Positions 24,947 through 33,062 of a stretch of DNA of 64,000 nt are shown here, piece by piece. Made by a program: the position numbers and the translations under genes. The stretch spans positions 1-64,000 of the forward strand of contig JAFRJK010000001.1 in the NCBI GenBank assembly GCA_017432305.1, read 5' to 3'. This DNA is from Candidatus Saccharimonadota bacterium (GTDB taxonomy: Bacteria; Patescibacteriota; Saccharimonadia; Saccharimonadales; Saccharimonadaceae). Numbering within the stretch: position 1 is the stretch's first letter; every line of letters begins with the position of its first letter. The notes under the pieces were generated by a model that saw only the letters and a program-made list of their open reading frames with translations, had not been told where the DNA came from and ran no database searches.

Positions 24947-25585
24947 ATGGCTGAGAATAATGCAAAAGAACCACGCGTAATTAATAAATCCGGAACTCTT
25001 AAGATGACCGATAAGGTCGCGGCAACTAAAGAAGCTCGCGATATGTCTGGTCGTCCAATGCGTAGAAATAACCGTCGCGATCGCGTTAAAGCTGACGCTG
25101 CGCCAAAAGAGTTTGAAGAAGTAACAATTAACATTGACCGCGTTTCTCGTACTGTTGCTGGTGGTCGTCGTATGCGCTTTAAAGCTCTCGTCGCTATTGG
25201 GAACAAGAAAAATAAAGTTGGTGTTGGTGTTGCTAAGGGTAACGATGTTACGACTGCTGTTGCTAAAGCAACTGCAAAAGCTAAAAAGAACATGATTGTC
25301 TTTAGCATGGATGGCGAAACAATCTGCCACGAAGTCGAAACGAAGGTAACCGGTGCAGACGTGCTTATGAAGCCTGCTGCTCCTGGTACTGGTATTATCG
25401 CTGGTGGCGTTGTCCGTTCAATTATTGGTCTTACTGGAATTAAGAACCTTATTTCGAAATCTCTAGGTAGTACCAACAAAGTCAACATCGCTTACGCTGT
25501 TATTGACGGCCTTAAGGCTCAAGTTCCACGCGAAAAATGGAATACTACAGCTACTAAAAAGGCTGCAAAAAAGGAGAGTAAGTAA
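24947..25585 (+). CDS. rpsE: 30S ribosomal protein uS5
   Basis: A 212-residue uS5 with VSRTVAGGRRMRFKALVAIG at the double-stranded RNA-binding domain and GVGVAKGNDVTTAVAKA, then PAAPGTGIIAGGVVRSI. An N-terminal extension of ~55 basic residues precedes the domain. rpmD (L30), which normally follows rpsE, is absent: rplO overlaps its stop by one base. Confidence 0.95.
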   Translation: MAENNAKEPRVINKSGTLKMTDKVAATKEARDMSGRPMRRNNRRDRVKADAAPKEFEEVTINIDRVSRTVAGGRRMRFKALVAIGNKKNKVGVGVAKGNDVTTAVAKATAKAKKNMIVFSMDGETICHEVETKVTGADVLMKPAAPGTGIIAGGVVRSIIGLTGIKNLISKSLGSTNKVNIAYAVIDGLKAQVPREKWNTTATKKAAKKESK

Positions 25586-26049
25586 TGAAGTATAATGATT
25601 TAACTGTAGAGAAAAACGCTCGTCCTACCCGTTCTGGTCGTGGTATTTCGGCTGGTCGCGGTAAAACTGCTGGCCGTGGTACGAAAGGTCAAAAATCTCG
25701 TACCGGTCATCACAAAATGCCAGCTGGCTTCATGGGTGGTCAACGTGCAATTATGCAAGCTATCCCAAAGCTCAAAGGTTTCAAATCTATCCACCCGAAA
25801 GCTGAAGTTGTCTATACCGATAACTTAAACGGTCTTTCTGGCGAAGTTGATAACTTTAAACTTACTGAAAAGAGCCTAATTTCTAGCCCATACAACAAAG
25901 TAAAAGTCATCCTTCGTGGTGAGATTACAGCTAAAATTACCCTTTCTACTCAATTTGCTTCTAAAAGTGCTATAAAGGCAATCGAAAAAGCTGGCGGAAA
26001 GTTTAAAAAAGTAGCTGTCCCAAAAAGAGCGAAAAAATCTGAAAAATAA
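25585..26049 (+). CDS. rplO: 50S ribosomal protein uL15
   Basis: A 154-residue uL15: the Gly-rich GRGISAGRGKTAGRGTKGQKSR start, GGQRAIMQAIPKLKGF near residue 52 and a basic C terminus. The gene is followed by a terminator, unlike the continuous rplO-secY transcript of many bacteria. Confidence 0.94.
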   Translation: MKYNDLTVEKNARPTRSGRGISAGRGKTAGRGTKGQKSRTGHHKMPAGFMGGQRAIMQAIPKLKGFKSIHPKAEVVYTDNLNGLSGEVDNFKLTEKSLISSPYNKVKVILRGEITAKITLSTQFASKSAIKAIEKAGGKFKKVAVPKRAKKSEK

Positions 26050-26059
26050 TTAAAAAACT

Positions 26060-26089
26060 AAAAAGTCGTCTAGCAATAGACGACTTTTT
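26060..26089 (+). terminator. Rho-independent terminator between rplO and secY
   Basis: AAAAGTCGTCTA and TAGACGACTTTT with a GCAA loop and a trailing T. Confidence 0.85.
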
Positions 26090-26093
26090 GTGA

Positions 26094-26099
26094 TATGAT
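26094..26099 (+). promoter_or_regulatory. -10 box before secY
   Basis: TATGAT with TGTGA upstream, directly after the terminator; ATG lies 34 nt downstream. Confidence 0.4.
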
Positions 26100-26133
26100 T
26101 ATTAGAGAAGTATTACAGAGAGGCTTATTTTAA

Positions 26134-27549
26134 ATGCATTTCAAGACTATTTTCAAATCGTTCAAGAATAAAGACATGTTGAAGCGTATTGGTATCGTGA
26201 TCGGTATTCTTGTTGTTTACAGATTTTTAGCGCATATTCCAGTTCCGATGGGCGATGCTACCACATTTAGAGATGCAATGGAAAACTTGATCTCTCGTTC
26301 TGATTTTGGAAACTTCATTAATCTCATTTCTGGCGGCGGGTTAGCGAGCTTCTCAGTTATTCTTGTTGGTATGTCTCCTTATATCACCGCCTCGATTATT
26401 ACTCAACTCTTAACAAAAGCGATTCCACGTCTTGAGGAACTCTCGGAAGATGGTGAAACTGGACGTCGAAAGATTAATCAATGGACTCGTATGCTTGCGG
26501 TTCCTCTTGCAGTTGTTCAATCAATCGCCTATATCTACATTCTCTTTAAATCGATGGGCTCTTACTCTACAACCGCTTTCGAGCCAACTTTCCACGATTG
26601 GTTCCTCGCGATTACCGCTATGACCGCTGGCTCGATTATCTTAATGTGGCTCGGCGAACTTATTACTGAACAGGGTATTGGGAACGGTATCTCGATGATT
26701 ATCTTCATCTCGATTATTTCTCAATTCCAAACCACCGCCGCTCAAATCGGTTCTGAACTCTTTAATACAAGTAGTGGTAGCCTTAGCCTCTTCGGTTGGT
26801 TGAATCTCCCGGTAAATCCGACTGTATTCTGGATACTTCTTGGGTTTGGAGTGGCACTTATTATTGCATTCTATTTCCTTGTAAAAGTGAATGAGGCTCA
26901 GCGTATTATTACGATTAATTATGCAAAACGCGTCCACGGTAACCAAGCTTATGGTGGGATTAAATCAATTCTCCCGATTAAACTTATTGCAGCTGGCGTG
27001 ATCCCGGTGATTTTTGCGACTGCCTTTCTCTCGCTTCCGGCGCTCGTTGGCCAATTTATTACTTCCGCGAATCCAGATAGTGGCCTTGGCACAACTTTAA
27101 CTAGTGTCTTTACCGCTCCAAGCGCTCAAAACTTCGAAACGATGTACCCTAATGGTATCACTGGGCAATGGTTCATTTATCCAGCACTTTATTTCTTACT
27201 TGTTGTCATGTTTACTTACTTCTATACAAGTATCATCTTCAACACGAAAGAAATTGCTGATAATCTCCAGAAACAAGGTGGCTTTATCGAAGGTGTCCGC
27301 CCGGGTCTTACAACTGCTAAATATCTCGATAAAACCGTCGTTCGTCTTAATTTCTTTGGTTCTTTGACGCTTGGCTTTATTGCTATGATTCCGTTTATTA
27401 CCGATTATGTCTTTATTATGTTGGTTGGGAAACCACTTGGTCTTTCGATTTCCGGTACCGGTCTTCTCATCGTCGTGACGGTTGCTCTCGAGAATCTCCG
27501 CTCGATTGATTCGCGTGCTCTAATGGTAACTTATGACGATTATAAATAA
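26134..27549 (+). CDS. secY: preprotein translocase subunit SecY
   Basis: A 471-residue integral membrane protein with about ten hydrophobic segments, the plug-region GGLASFSVILVGMSPYITASIITQLL and the cytoplasmic KQGGFIEGVRPGLTTAKYL loop. It forms the Sec channel through which the sortase and SleB-like proteins of this window would be exported. adk and map, the usual next genes, are missing here. Confidence 0.96.
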   Translation: MHFKTIFKSFKNKDMLKRIGIVIGILVVYRFLAHIPVPMGDATTFRDAMENLISRSDFGNFINLISGGGLASFSVILVGMSPYITASIITQLLTKAIPRLEELSEDGETGRRKINQWTRMLAVPLAVVQSIAYIYILFKSMGSYSTTAFEPTFHDWFLAITAMTAGSIILMWLGELITEQGIGNGISMIIFISIISQFQTTAAQIGSELFNTSSGSLSLFGWLNLPVNPTVFWILLGFGVALIIAFYFLVKVNEAQRIITINYAKRVHGNQAYGGIKSILPIKLIAAGVIPVIFATAFLSLPALVGQFITSANPDSGLGTTLTSVFTAPSAQNFETMYPNGITGQWFIYPALYFLLVVMFTYFYTSIIFNTKEIADNLQKQGGFIEGVRPGLTTAKYLDKTVVRLNFFGSLTLGFIAMIPFITDYVFIMLVGKPLGLSISGTGLLIVVTVALENLRSIDSRALMVTYDDYK

Positions 27550-27568
27550 CGAAAAACAGGGTGAGGGA

Positions 27569-28261
27569 ATGAGCTTAGAAGTTAAAAAATCAATTAAACA
27601 ATATCTCCCAAAGATTATCGGCGGAACTTTGCTTTTTATTCTTGCGATTTGTGTACTTAGAATTGCAATCTGGGAAAAACATTACTATGCCGAAAAAGAG
27701 GGTTCGGAACGTGCTGTAGCGGGCGTAGTGGGTGACGTAGATAGTTCTAATAACGTCTCGGATGAAGTCGTAACGGACGAACAAAGAAGTGAATATGTTG
27801 TTGCGGCAAATAAACCGCGCTATCTAACAATCGAAAAACTTGGAGTAAAGAACGCTCGTATCTTTGAGATGGGTGTAAATAATAAGGGTCAAATGGAGAC
27901 GCCAAACACAAATTATGATGCTGGGTGGTATAAAAAGTCCTCGCTCCCTGGAAAAGGCGGAACAGCGATCTTTAATGGCCATAATGGTGGCCCAAGCAGT
28001 TATGGAATTTTCAAGAAATTAAACACTCTTGTCGCTGGCGATTTGATCAAAATTGAAATGGGCGATGGGCGTGTCTTCACTTATCGGGTTTATGATAATT
28101 TTGAAGTAAAACTCTCTGAAGCAAATAAGAAGATGTCTATGCTTTCCACTACCCCTGCTCCTGGCGAAGAATCAATCTCGATTATCTCTTGTATCGGCGA
28201 GTGGAGTCTAAAACAAAAGACCTATCTTTCTCGTCAATTCCTCCGCGCAACTAAAGTCTAG
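27569..28261 (+). CDS. sortase
   Basis: A 230-residue membrane-anchored transpeptidase: hydrophobic anchor at residues 14-34, catalytic His 138 in NGHNGG, catalytic Cys 208 in SIISCIG and Arg 222 or 226 near the C terminus. Sortases cut a C-terminal sorting signal and link the protein to cell-wall or pilin acceptors. The class cannot be fixed by eye. ATG 27569 follows GGGTGAGGGA; an upstream frame would start inside secY. It stands where adk/map normally lie in the ribosomal cluster. Confidence 0.9.
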   Translation: MSLEVKKSIKQYLPKIIGGTLLFILAICVLRIAIWEKHYYAEKEGSERAVAGVVGDVDSSNNVSDEVVTDEQRSEYVVAANKPRYLTIEKLGVKNARIFEMGVNNKGQMETPNTNYDAGWYKKSSLPGKGGTAIFNGHNGGPSSYGIFKKLNTLVAGDLIKIEMGDGRVFTYRVYDNFEVKLSEANKKMSMLSTTPAPGEESISIISCIGEWSLKQKTYLSRQFLRATKV

Positions 28262-28292
28262 CTAAAAATCTTAAAAATCTTTTAAAAACCTC

Positions 28293-28321
28293 TTGCAAAA
28301 ATAGAGATTTTTTGGTATAAT
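28293..28321 (+). promoter_or_regulatory. infA promoter
   Basis: TTGCAA (28293-28298), 17-bp spacer, TATAAT (28316-28321). Confidence 0.8.
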
Positions 28322-28334
28322 TACGAGGTAATTT

Positions 28335-28556
28335 ATGGCTAGTCAAAAGGAAGTGATTAAACTCGCCGGTAAAGTCGTTGAGGCTTTGCCGAACACGCAA
28401 TTTCGCGTGGAACTTGAGAATGGTCATATTGTCATTGCGCACATGAGCGGAAAAATGCGCAAAAACTTTATCCGTTTAGTGCCTGGTGATAAGGTAGAAG
28501 TTGAGTTAACCCCTTACGATCTTACAAAGGGTAGAATCAGTTTCCGCCTGAAATAA
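28335..28556 (+). CDS. infA: translation initiation factor IF-1
   Basis: A 73-residue single OB-fold protein with the IF-1 signatures [38 protein letters not shown] and [11 protein letters not shown]. It blocks the A site during initiation. Its start lies only 13 nt from the -10 box, giving a very short leader. Confidence 0.96.
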   Translation: MASQKEVIKLAGKVVEALPNTQFRVELENGHIVIAHMSGKMRKNFIRLVPGDKVEVELTPYDLTKGRISFRLK

Positions 28557-28683
28557 TATCAACCGTCTTCTGAGGCGAAATTGATATTAAAGTTGAAAAC
28601 GAGTATTTTTCCGCTACTCGTGTTCTCTTTATATCTAAAGTACCTTCTAAAGACTTAAATTAAGAAAGGATTTTGACACTTCT
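28555..28683 (+). promoter_or_regulatory. structured spacer between infA and rpmJ
   Basis: AATATCAA and TTGATATT (28555-28562, 28581-28588) close an 8-bp stem over an inner 5-bp hairpin (CGTCT/AGGCG). A second hairpin (ACGAGTA with TACTCGT) lies at 28599-28621. No poly-T tract follows directly, so a terminator is unlikely; an alpha-operon regulatory element is a possible reading. Confidence 0.4.
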
Positions 28684-28800
28684 ATGAAAGTACGCGCAAG
28701 TGTTAAAAAAATTTCACCTGATGACATTATTGTTCGCCGTAAAGGGGTACTTCGTGTCATCAATAAGAAAAAACCTAAGAATAAGCAAAGGCAGGGTTAA
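28684..28800 (+). CDS. rpmJ: 50S ribosomal protein bL36, zinc-free type
   Basis: A 38-residue bL36: [10 protein letters not shown] start and KNKQRQG end. The four zinc ligands of the common form (CxxC, a third Cys, and His) are replaced: the CRNC region reads SPDD and the VICS-DPRH region reads VINK-KPKN. It is therefore the C- paralogue type. Confidence 0.95.
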   Translation: MKVRASVKKISPDDIIVRRKGVLRVINKKKPKNKQRQG

Positions 28801-28802
28801 GC

Positions 28803-29189
28803 ATGGCAAGAATTGCAAGCGTCGTCATCCCTTCCGAGAAGCAAGTTTGGATTGCCCTTACTTACGTCTATGGAATCGGTCGTACGACCTCTAAAGCCAT
28901 CCTTGCGGAGGCCAAAATTGAGCCTACCACTCGGGTGAAAGATCTCACCGAGGCTGAAGAACAGAAAATCAACGACATTATTTCATCGAAATATCAGGTC
29001 GAAGGTGATCTAAAACGCCTCGTAACAAACAACGTAAAACGCATTAAGGATATCAACTCTTATAAAGGTATCCGCCACAAGGCTGGACTTCCAGTCAACG
29101 GCCAACGTACCCGCACGAACGCACGTACTCGTAAGGGTAAGGCGATCGCGGTCGGTGGTGCACAACCAAAAGCAGCAAGTAAGACCTAA
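28803..29189 (+). CDS. rpsM: 30S ribosomal protein uS13
   Basis: A 128-residue uS13: [26 protein letters not shown] start, then [33 protein letters not shown] near the end, which contacts P-site tRNA. It begins two bases after the rpmJ stop. Confidence 0.96.
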   Translation: MARIASVVIPSEKQVWIALTYVYGIGRTTSKAILAEAKIEPTTRVKDLTEAEEQKINDIISSKYQVEGDLKRLVTNNVKRIKDINSYKGIRHKAGLPVNGQRTRTNARTRKGKAIAVGGAQPKAASKT

Positions 29190-29210
29190 AATAGGAGAAA
29201 GGATTATAAT

Positions 29211-29657
29211 ATGGCAGAAGAAATTGAAAAAACTGCAAAAGAAACCGCTCCTGTTGAGGCTCCTGTTGCAGCTACCACTACCACAAAGAAAAAGAAGGGT
29301 AAACGCGTTGTAAACGCTGGCCAGGTTCACATCCAGGCTACCTTCAATAATACAATTATCAGCATTTCTGACAAAAAAGGGCAAGTTTTAATTGCTTCCT
29401 CAGCTGGGGCAAATGGTTTCCGTGGTTCTAAGAAAGGAACTGCTTATGCCGCTCAAATCGCTGCAGAAAAAGCTGGTGAAATTGCTAAGAAAGACTACGG
29501 TCTAAATTCCGTCGACGTTTATGTTAAAGGAATTGGGCTTGGTCGTGATAGCGCAATTCGTGCTATCTCGTCTCTTGGCATCAAAATTGACAGTATTACC
29601 GACAAAACACCTATCGCACATGGTGGTGTTCGTCCTAAGGGAGAAAGGAAACCATAA
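29211..29657 (+). CDS. rpsK: 30S ribosomal protein uS11
   Basis: A 148-residue uS11 with HIQATFNNTIISISD, SSAGANGFRGSKKGTAYAAQ and the C-terminal DKTPIAHGGVRPKGERKP. The first ~35 residues form an Ala/Glu then Lys-rich extension. One-base overlap with rpsD. Confidence 0.96.
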   Translation: MAEEIEKTAKETAPVEAPVAATTTTKKKKGKRVVNAGQVHIQATFNNTIISISDKKGQVLIASSAGANGFRGSKKGTAYAAQIAAEKAGEIAKKDYGLNSVDVYVKGIGLGRDSAIRAISSLGIKIDSITDKTPIAHGGVRPKGERKP

Positions 29658-30274
29658 TGGCACGTGATATATCTCCTATCGTAAAACAATCGCGTCGTGA
29701 GAGCTGGGCTCTCGCTCCAAAGGCGCACAAGGTAATGGCTAAAAAATCTGGAATTCCAGGTGAACACGGCGACATGCGCGTCCGTGGTGGCAGCCTCTAC
29801 CTTACCCAAATGCGCGAAAAACAGAAAGTTCGTCGTCTTTACGGTCTTCTTGAGAAGCAATTTGCTAAACTCATGAAGGAAGCTCAAAAAACTGAAGGCC
29901 TAACCGGTGAAAACCTTCTTCAATTCTTAGAGCGCCGTGCTGATAATGCTGTTTACCGTGCAGGCTTTGCGACAACCCGTCGTGGGGCACGTCAACTCGT
30001 TTCTCATGGACATTTTACCTTAAACGGTCGCAGAATCGATATTCCATCAATTCGTTTGAACCCTGGGGACGTCCTTGAGGTCCGTGCAAAAAGCCAAAAA
30101 ACTGAATACTTTAAGAATCTTGATAACGTCGTTGCCGCTGCTGGTCAACAAAGCCTTAGCTGGATGAAAGCAGACGCAAAGAAAATGAAGATTGAAGTAA
30201 CCGGTTTGCCAAAGCGCGAAGAAGCAGAGGCGGGCATTAACGAACAATTAATCGTTGAGTACTACTCACGCTAA
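29657..30274 (+). CDS. rpsD: 30S ribosomal protein uS4, cysteine-free
   Basis: A 205-residue uS4: ARDISPIVKQSRRE start, KQKVRRLYGLLEKQF, and the S4 RNA-binding domain with ERRADNAVYRAGFATTRRGARQLVSHGHF near residues 94-122. The N-terminal zinc-binding cysteines found in many S4 proteins are absent. uS4 initiates 30S assembly and represses the alpha operon in E. coli. Confidence 0.96.
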   Translation: MARDISPIVKQSRRESWALAPKAHKVMAKKSGIPGEHGDMRVRGGSLYLTQMREKQKVRRLYGLLEKQFAKLMKEAQKTEGLTGENLLQFLERRADNAVYRAGFATTRRGARQLVSHGHFTLNGRRIDIPSIRLNPGDVLEVRAKSQKTEYFKNLDNVVAAAGQQSLSWMKADAKKMKIEVTGLPKREEAEAGINEQLIVEYYSR

Positions 30275-30282
30275 GGAGGAAA

Positions 30283-31233
30283 ATGACTACAAAAGTAATT
30301 CACGAAGCAAATCTCGCTGAAGTCAAAGAGTTTTCGAAAACAAGTGCAGCTTTTGTCATTAAGCCACTTTACTATGGCTATGGCAACACTCTTGGGAACT
30401 CCCTCCGACGCGTTTTGCTCTCGAGCGTCAAAGGCGCCGCAATCACCTCTTTCTCGATTGAAGGAACTAGCCACGAATTTACCGCAATTAAAGGCATTCG
30501 TGAAGATGTCGTTGACATCATGCTAAACCTCAAGAACATTCGAGTTAAGAGCCACACCGACGCTCCAGTTGAGCTCGAGCTTACCATCAAAGGTAAAGAT
30601 CAAAGCACTAAAGATGGCGATCCTCGTGTCGTCGCTGGCGATATTAAACTTCCTTCTGAAGTTGAAATTGCTAACCCGAACCAAACCATTTGTCACATCG
30701 ATGATCCAAATTACACTCTTAAGATGCACTTTGTCGTCGAATCTGGCCGTGGTTATCTCACAATCGAGAAATCTGGCGAAGAACGCATCCATAGCGATAT
30801 GATTGCTCTTGATGCTGTCTTTACCCCAGTCCTACGTGTTCGCTACAAAGTTGAGAACACTCGTGTTGGCCAAGATACTAACCTTCAACAGCTCACTTTA
30901 ACCGTCGACACCGATGGTACAATCACCCCGAAAGAAGCTTTCGAGGAAGCAGCTGCTATCTTAGTCAACCAATACACCGCCCTCGCTGGCAGCACTACAG
31001 TCGAATCTGCTCCAGCTCCAGGCGCTAATGATGAGCAAGAAGATACAGGCCTCGCTCTTCCAATTGAAGAACTTGGACTTTCTGCTCGTACCGCCAACGC
31101 TCTTATTAATAACGAAATCAAGACCATCCGCGATCTCGTTGTCCTTTCCGACAGCGACCTCAAGGAACTTAAAGGTTTCGGACAAAAAGCGCTTGACGAA
31201 GTTAAAGAAAAGTTAACGGAGTTAAATATTTAA
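30283..31233 (+). CDS. rpoA: DNA-directed RNA polymerase subunit alpha
   Basis: A 316-residue alpha subunit. The N-terminal assembly domain has YGYGNTLGNSLRRVLLSS near residues 31-48; a short linker leads to the C-terminal domain (about 245-316) with IEELGLSARTANALINNEIKTI and LKGFGQKALDEVKEKL, which contacts UP elements and activators. AAGGAGG precedes the start. Confidence 0.97.
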   Translation: MTTKVIHEANLAEVKEFSKTSAAFVIKPLYYGYGNTLGNSLRRVLLSSVKGAAITSFSIEGTSHEFTAIKGIREDVVDIMLNLKNIRVKSHTDAPVELELTIKGKDQSTKDGDPRVVAGDIKLPSEVEIANPNQTICHIDDPNYTLKMHFVVESGRGYLTIEKSGEERIHSDMIALDAVFTPVLRVRYKVENTRVGQDTNLQQLTLTVDTDGTITPKEAFEEAAAILVNQYTALAGSTTVESAPAPGANDEQEDTGLALPIEELGLSARTANALINNEIKTIRDLVVLSDSDLKELKGFGQKALDEVKEKLTELNI

Positions 31234-31234
31234 A

Positions 31235-31618
31235 ATGCACCGCCACGGATATAAAGGTCGTAAATTCGGCCGTGAAACCGACCAGAGACGCGCTCTCCTT
31301 CGTGGGCTCGAGTGCTCTTTGATCAAATATCAGTCAATCACGGTTACTACTGCTCGTGCAAAAGAGATGCGACGCGAAACTGAAAAGCTTATCACTCTTG
31401 CTAAAAAAGGTGGTTTAGCTAATCGTCGCCTCCTTATCGCTCGCTTAGACGATATCGAGTCTGCAGATCTTTTAATCGATGTTATCGCACCGCAAATTAA
31501 GCGTGATTCTGGCTACCTTCGTATCGAGAAAGCTGAAAACAGAGTTGGAGACAACTCCGAAATGTCAACTATCTCGTTCGTCGATCCAATCGATTTAACG
31601 AAAAAGGAGAGTAAGTAA
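31235..31618 (+). CDS. rplQ: 50S ribosomal protein bL17
   Basis: A 127-residue bL17: MHRHGYKGRKFGRETDQRRALLRGL start and the TTARAKEMRRETEKLITLA segment. It lies at the tunnel exit. One base after rpoA and overlapping rplM by one base. Confidence 0.95.
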   Translation: MHRHGYKGRKFGRETDQRRALLRGLECSLIKYQSITVTTARAKEMRRETEKLITLAKKGGLANRRLLIARLDDIESADLLIDVIAPQIKRDSGYLRIEKAENRVGDNSEMSTISFVDPIDLTKKESK

Positions 31619-32043
31619 TGAAAACCTATTCTCAAAAATCATCTGAAATTAAGCGTGAATGGTATCTTATCGACGCAAAAAGTCTTCCTCTTGGAAAACT
31701 TGCCGTAGTTATCGCTGATAAACTCATGGGTAAGTCGAAAGTTACCTACACTCCACATATTGATAATGGTGACTATGTCGTTGTTATTAACGCTAAAGAC
31801 CTCGTTGTTACTGGCAATAAAATGACCGATAAAATGTATCACCGTCATAGTGGTTTCCCAGGTGGCCTTACTTCTTTGAAACTCGAAGAAGTGGTTGAAA
31901 AGGATCCATCTTACGCAATTAAAGAAGCCGTTAAGGGTATGCTCCCAAAGAACAAGCTCGCAGCTGATCGTTTAGCTCGTCTTCGTATCTTTTCTGGGAG
32001 TGAACACACCCACGCTGCTCAAAATCCAAAGGAGATTAAGTAA
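31618..32043 (+). CDS. rplM: 50S ribosomal protein uL13
   Basis: A 141-residue uL13: REWYLIDAKSLPLGKLAVVIADKLMGK start, NAKDLVVTGNKMTDKMYHRHSGFPGG in the centre and MLPKNKLA near residue 107. It is needed early in 50S assembly. Paired with rpsI as in most bacteria. Confidence 0.96.
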   Translation: MKTYSQKSSEIKREWYLIDAKSLPLGKLAVVIADKLMGKSKVTYTPHIDNGDYVVVINAKDLVVTGNKMTDKMYHRHSGFPGGLTSLKLEEVVEKDPSYAIKEAVKGMLPKNKLAADRLARLRIFSGSEHTHAAQNPKEIK

Positions 32044-32438
32044 TGGCAGAGAAATATACCTACGGTCTTGGTCGCCGCAAAGCAGCAACCGCTCGTGCTC
32101 GTCTCTACAAGGGTAAAGGTGAAATCACAATTAATGATAAACCAGCTCTTGAATATCTCTCGAATAACAAAACCTATCTCGCAGAGATTACCGATCCACT
32201 AGCACTCACTCAGAAACAAAGGGAATATAATATCACAATCCGCGTTTCTGGTGGTGGACTTGCAGGCCAAGTCGATGCAATTAAACTCGCTATTTCAAAA
32301 GCTCTACAGACCGAGTTTCCAGATCTTCGCCCAATCCTAAAGAAGGCAGGATTTGTTAAACGCGATCCACGCGAAAAAGAGCGCAAGAAATACGGTCTTC
32401 GTTCTGCTCGTAAGAAAGAGCAGTTCTCGAAACGTTAA
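32043..32438 (+). CDS. rpsI: 30S ribosomal protein uS9
   Basis: A 131-residue uS9: YGLGRRKAATARARLYKGKG start, SGGGLAGQVDAIKLAISKAL and the C-terminal KYGLRSARKKEQFSKR tail that touches P-site tRNA. It ends the supercluster and is followed by a terminator. Confidence 0.96.
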   Translation: MAEKYTYGLGRRKAATARARLYKGKGEITINDKPALEYLSNNKTYLAEITDPLALTQKQREYNITIRVSGGGLAGQVDAIKLAISKALQTEFPDLRPILKKAGFVKRDPREKERKKYGLRSARKKEQFSKR

Positions 32439-32456
32439 TCTTTCGAGCCAACCGAC

Positions 32457-32487
32457 AAAAATACCCTGGTCTTACGGGGTATTTTTG
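32457..32487 (+). terminator. Rho-independent terminator after rpsI
   Basis: AAAAATACCCT and GGGGTATTTTT pair with one G-U. Confidence 0.8.
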
Positions 32488-32506
32488 ATTTTTAACAGGG
32501 ACAAAC

Positions 32507-32535
32507 TTGAAAAAATATCAATTCTGTGGTATAAT
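32507..32535 (+). promoter_or_regulatory. sigma70-type promoter
   Basis: TTGAAA (32507-32512), 17-bp spacer ending TGTGG, TATAAT (32530-32535). Confidence 0.8.
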
Positions 32536-32579
32536 ATAAGTATAGGCACTTTTACAGTTCAGCTTAGGGAGGGTAAGCT

Positions 32580-32999
32580 ATGAAGAAATTGACTAATAGA
32601 GATAAATTGATTCTAGATAAAATACTCAGGCATGGTTTGATTAGTCTCGGGAGAATTCCGAACGAGGACCGGTCTTGGCCGGAACCGAAAGAGGTAAAAC
32701 CTCGTCACTACTACAAAATTTTTCCCGACGAAGAGTATGCCGAAGATAACGAGATCTTCGGTGAGAGTCTCAAATGTTTCGAGATTGATGATAGCGAAGA
32801 TGTCGAGTATATCGACTTCTCGAGGGAGGAAAAGCCCAAGGAAGCCCGTAGGGTGGACAAGGCGCGAGAACGCCGTGAGATAATAAGTGATATAGAGGGA
32901 GACGTAATTTTCCTCGGCGTTTTCGCCCTTGGGGCAATCATCACTCTCGCTGGGCTTAAATCAATCTTTAGAACCTGTAAAAAATTATTAGAACTGTAA
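32580..32999 (+). CDS. hypothetical single-TM protein
   Basis: A 139-residue acidic protein with one membrane segment near the C terminus (about residues 109-127, VIFLGVFALGAIITLAGL) and a short basic tail, suggesting a tail-anchored cytoplasmic protein. No family recognised. AGGGAGGG precedes ATG 32580, and promoter and terminator isolate it as a single gene. Confidence 0.7.
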   Translation: MKKLTNRDKLILDKILRHGLISLGRIPNEDRSWPEPKEVKPRHYYKIFPDEEYAEDNEIFGESLKCFEIDDSEDVEYIDFSREEKPKEARRVDKARERREIISDIEGDVIFLGVFALGAIITLAGLKSIFRTCKKLLEL

Positions 33000-33013
33000 A
33001 AGCCTAAAAAGTT

Positions 33014-33047
33014 GGCCCGGATGAATTTCCGGGCCTTTGTCTTTTTT
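33014..33047 (+). terminator. Rho-independent terminator
   Basis: GGCCCGGA and TCCGGGCC form an 8-bp GC stem, followed by TTTGTCTTTTTT. Confidence 0.8.
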
Positions 33048-33062
33048 GACGATTTATTAGTT

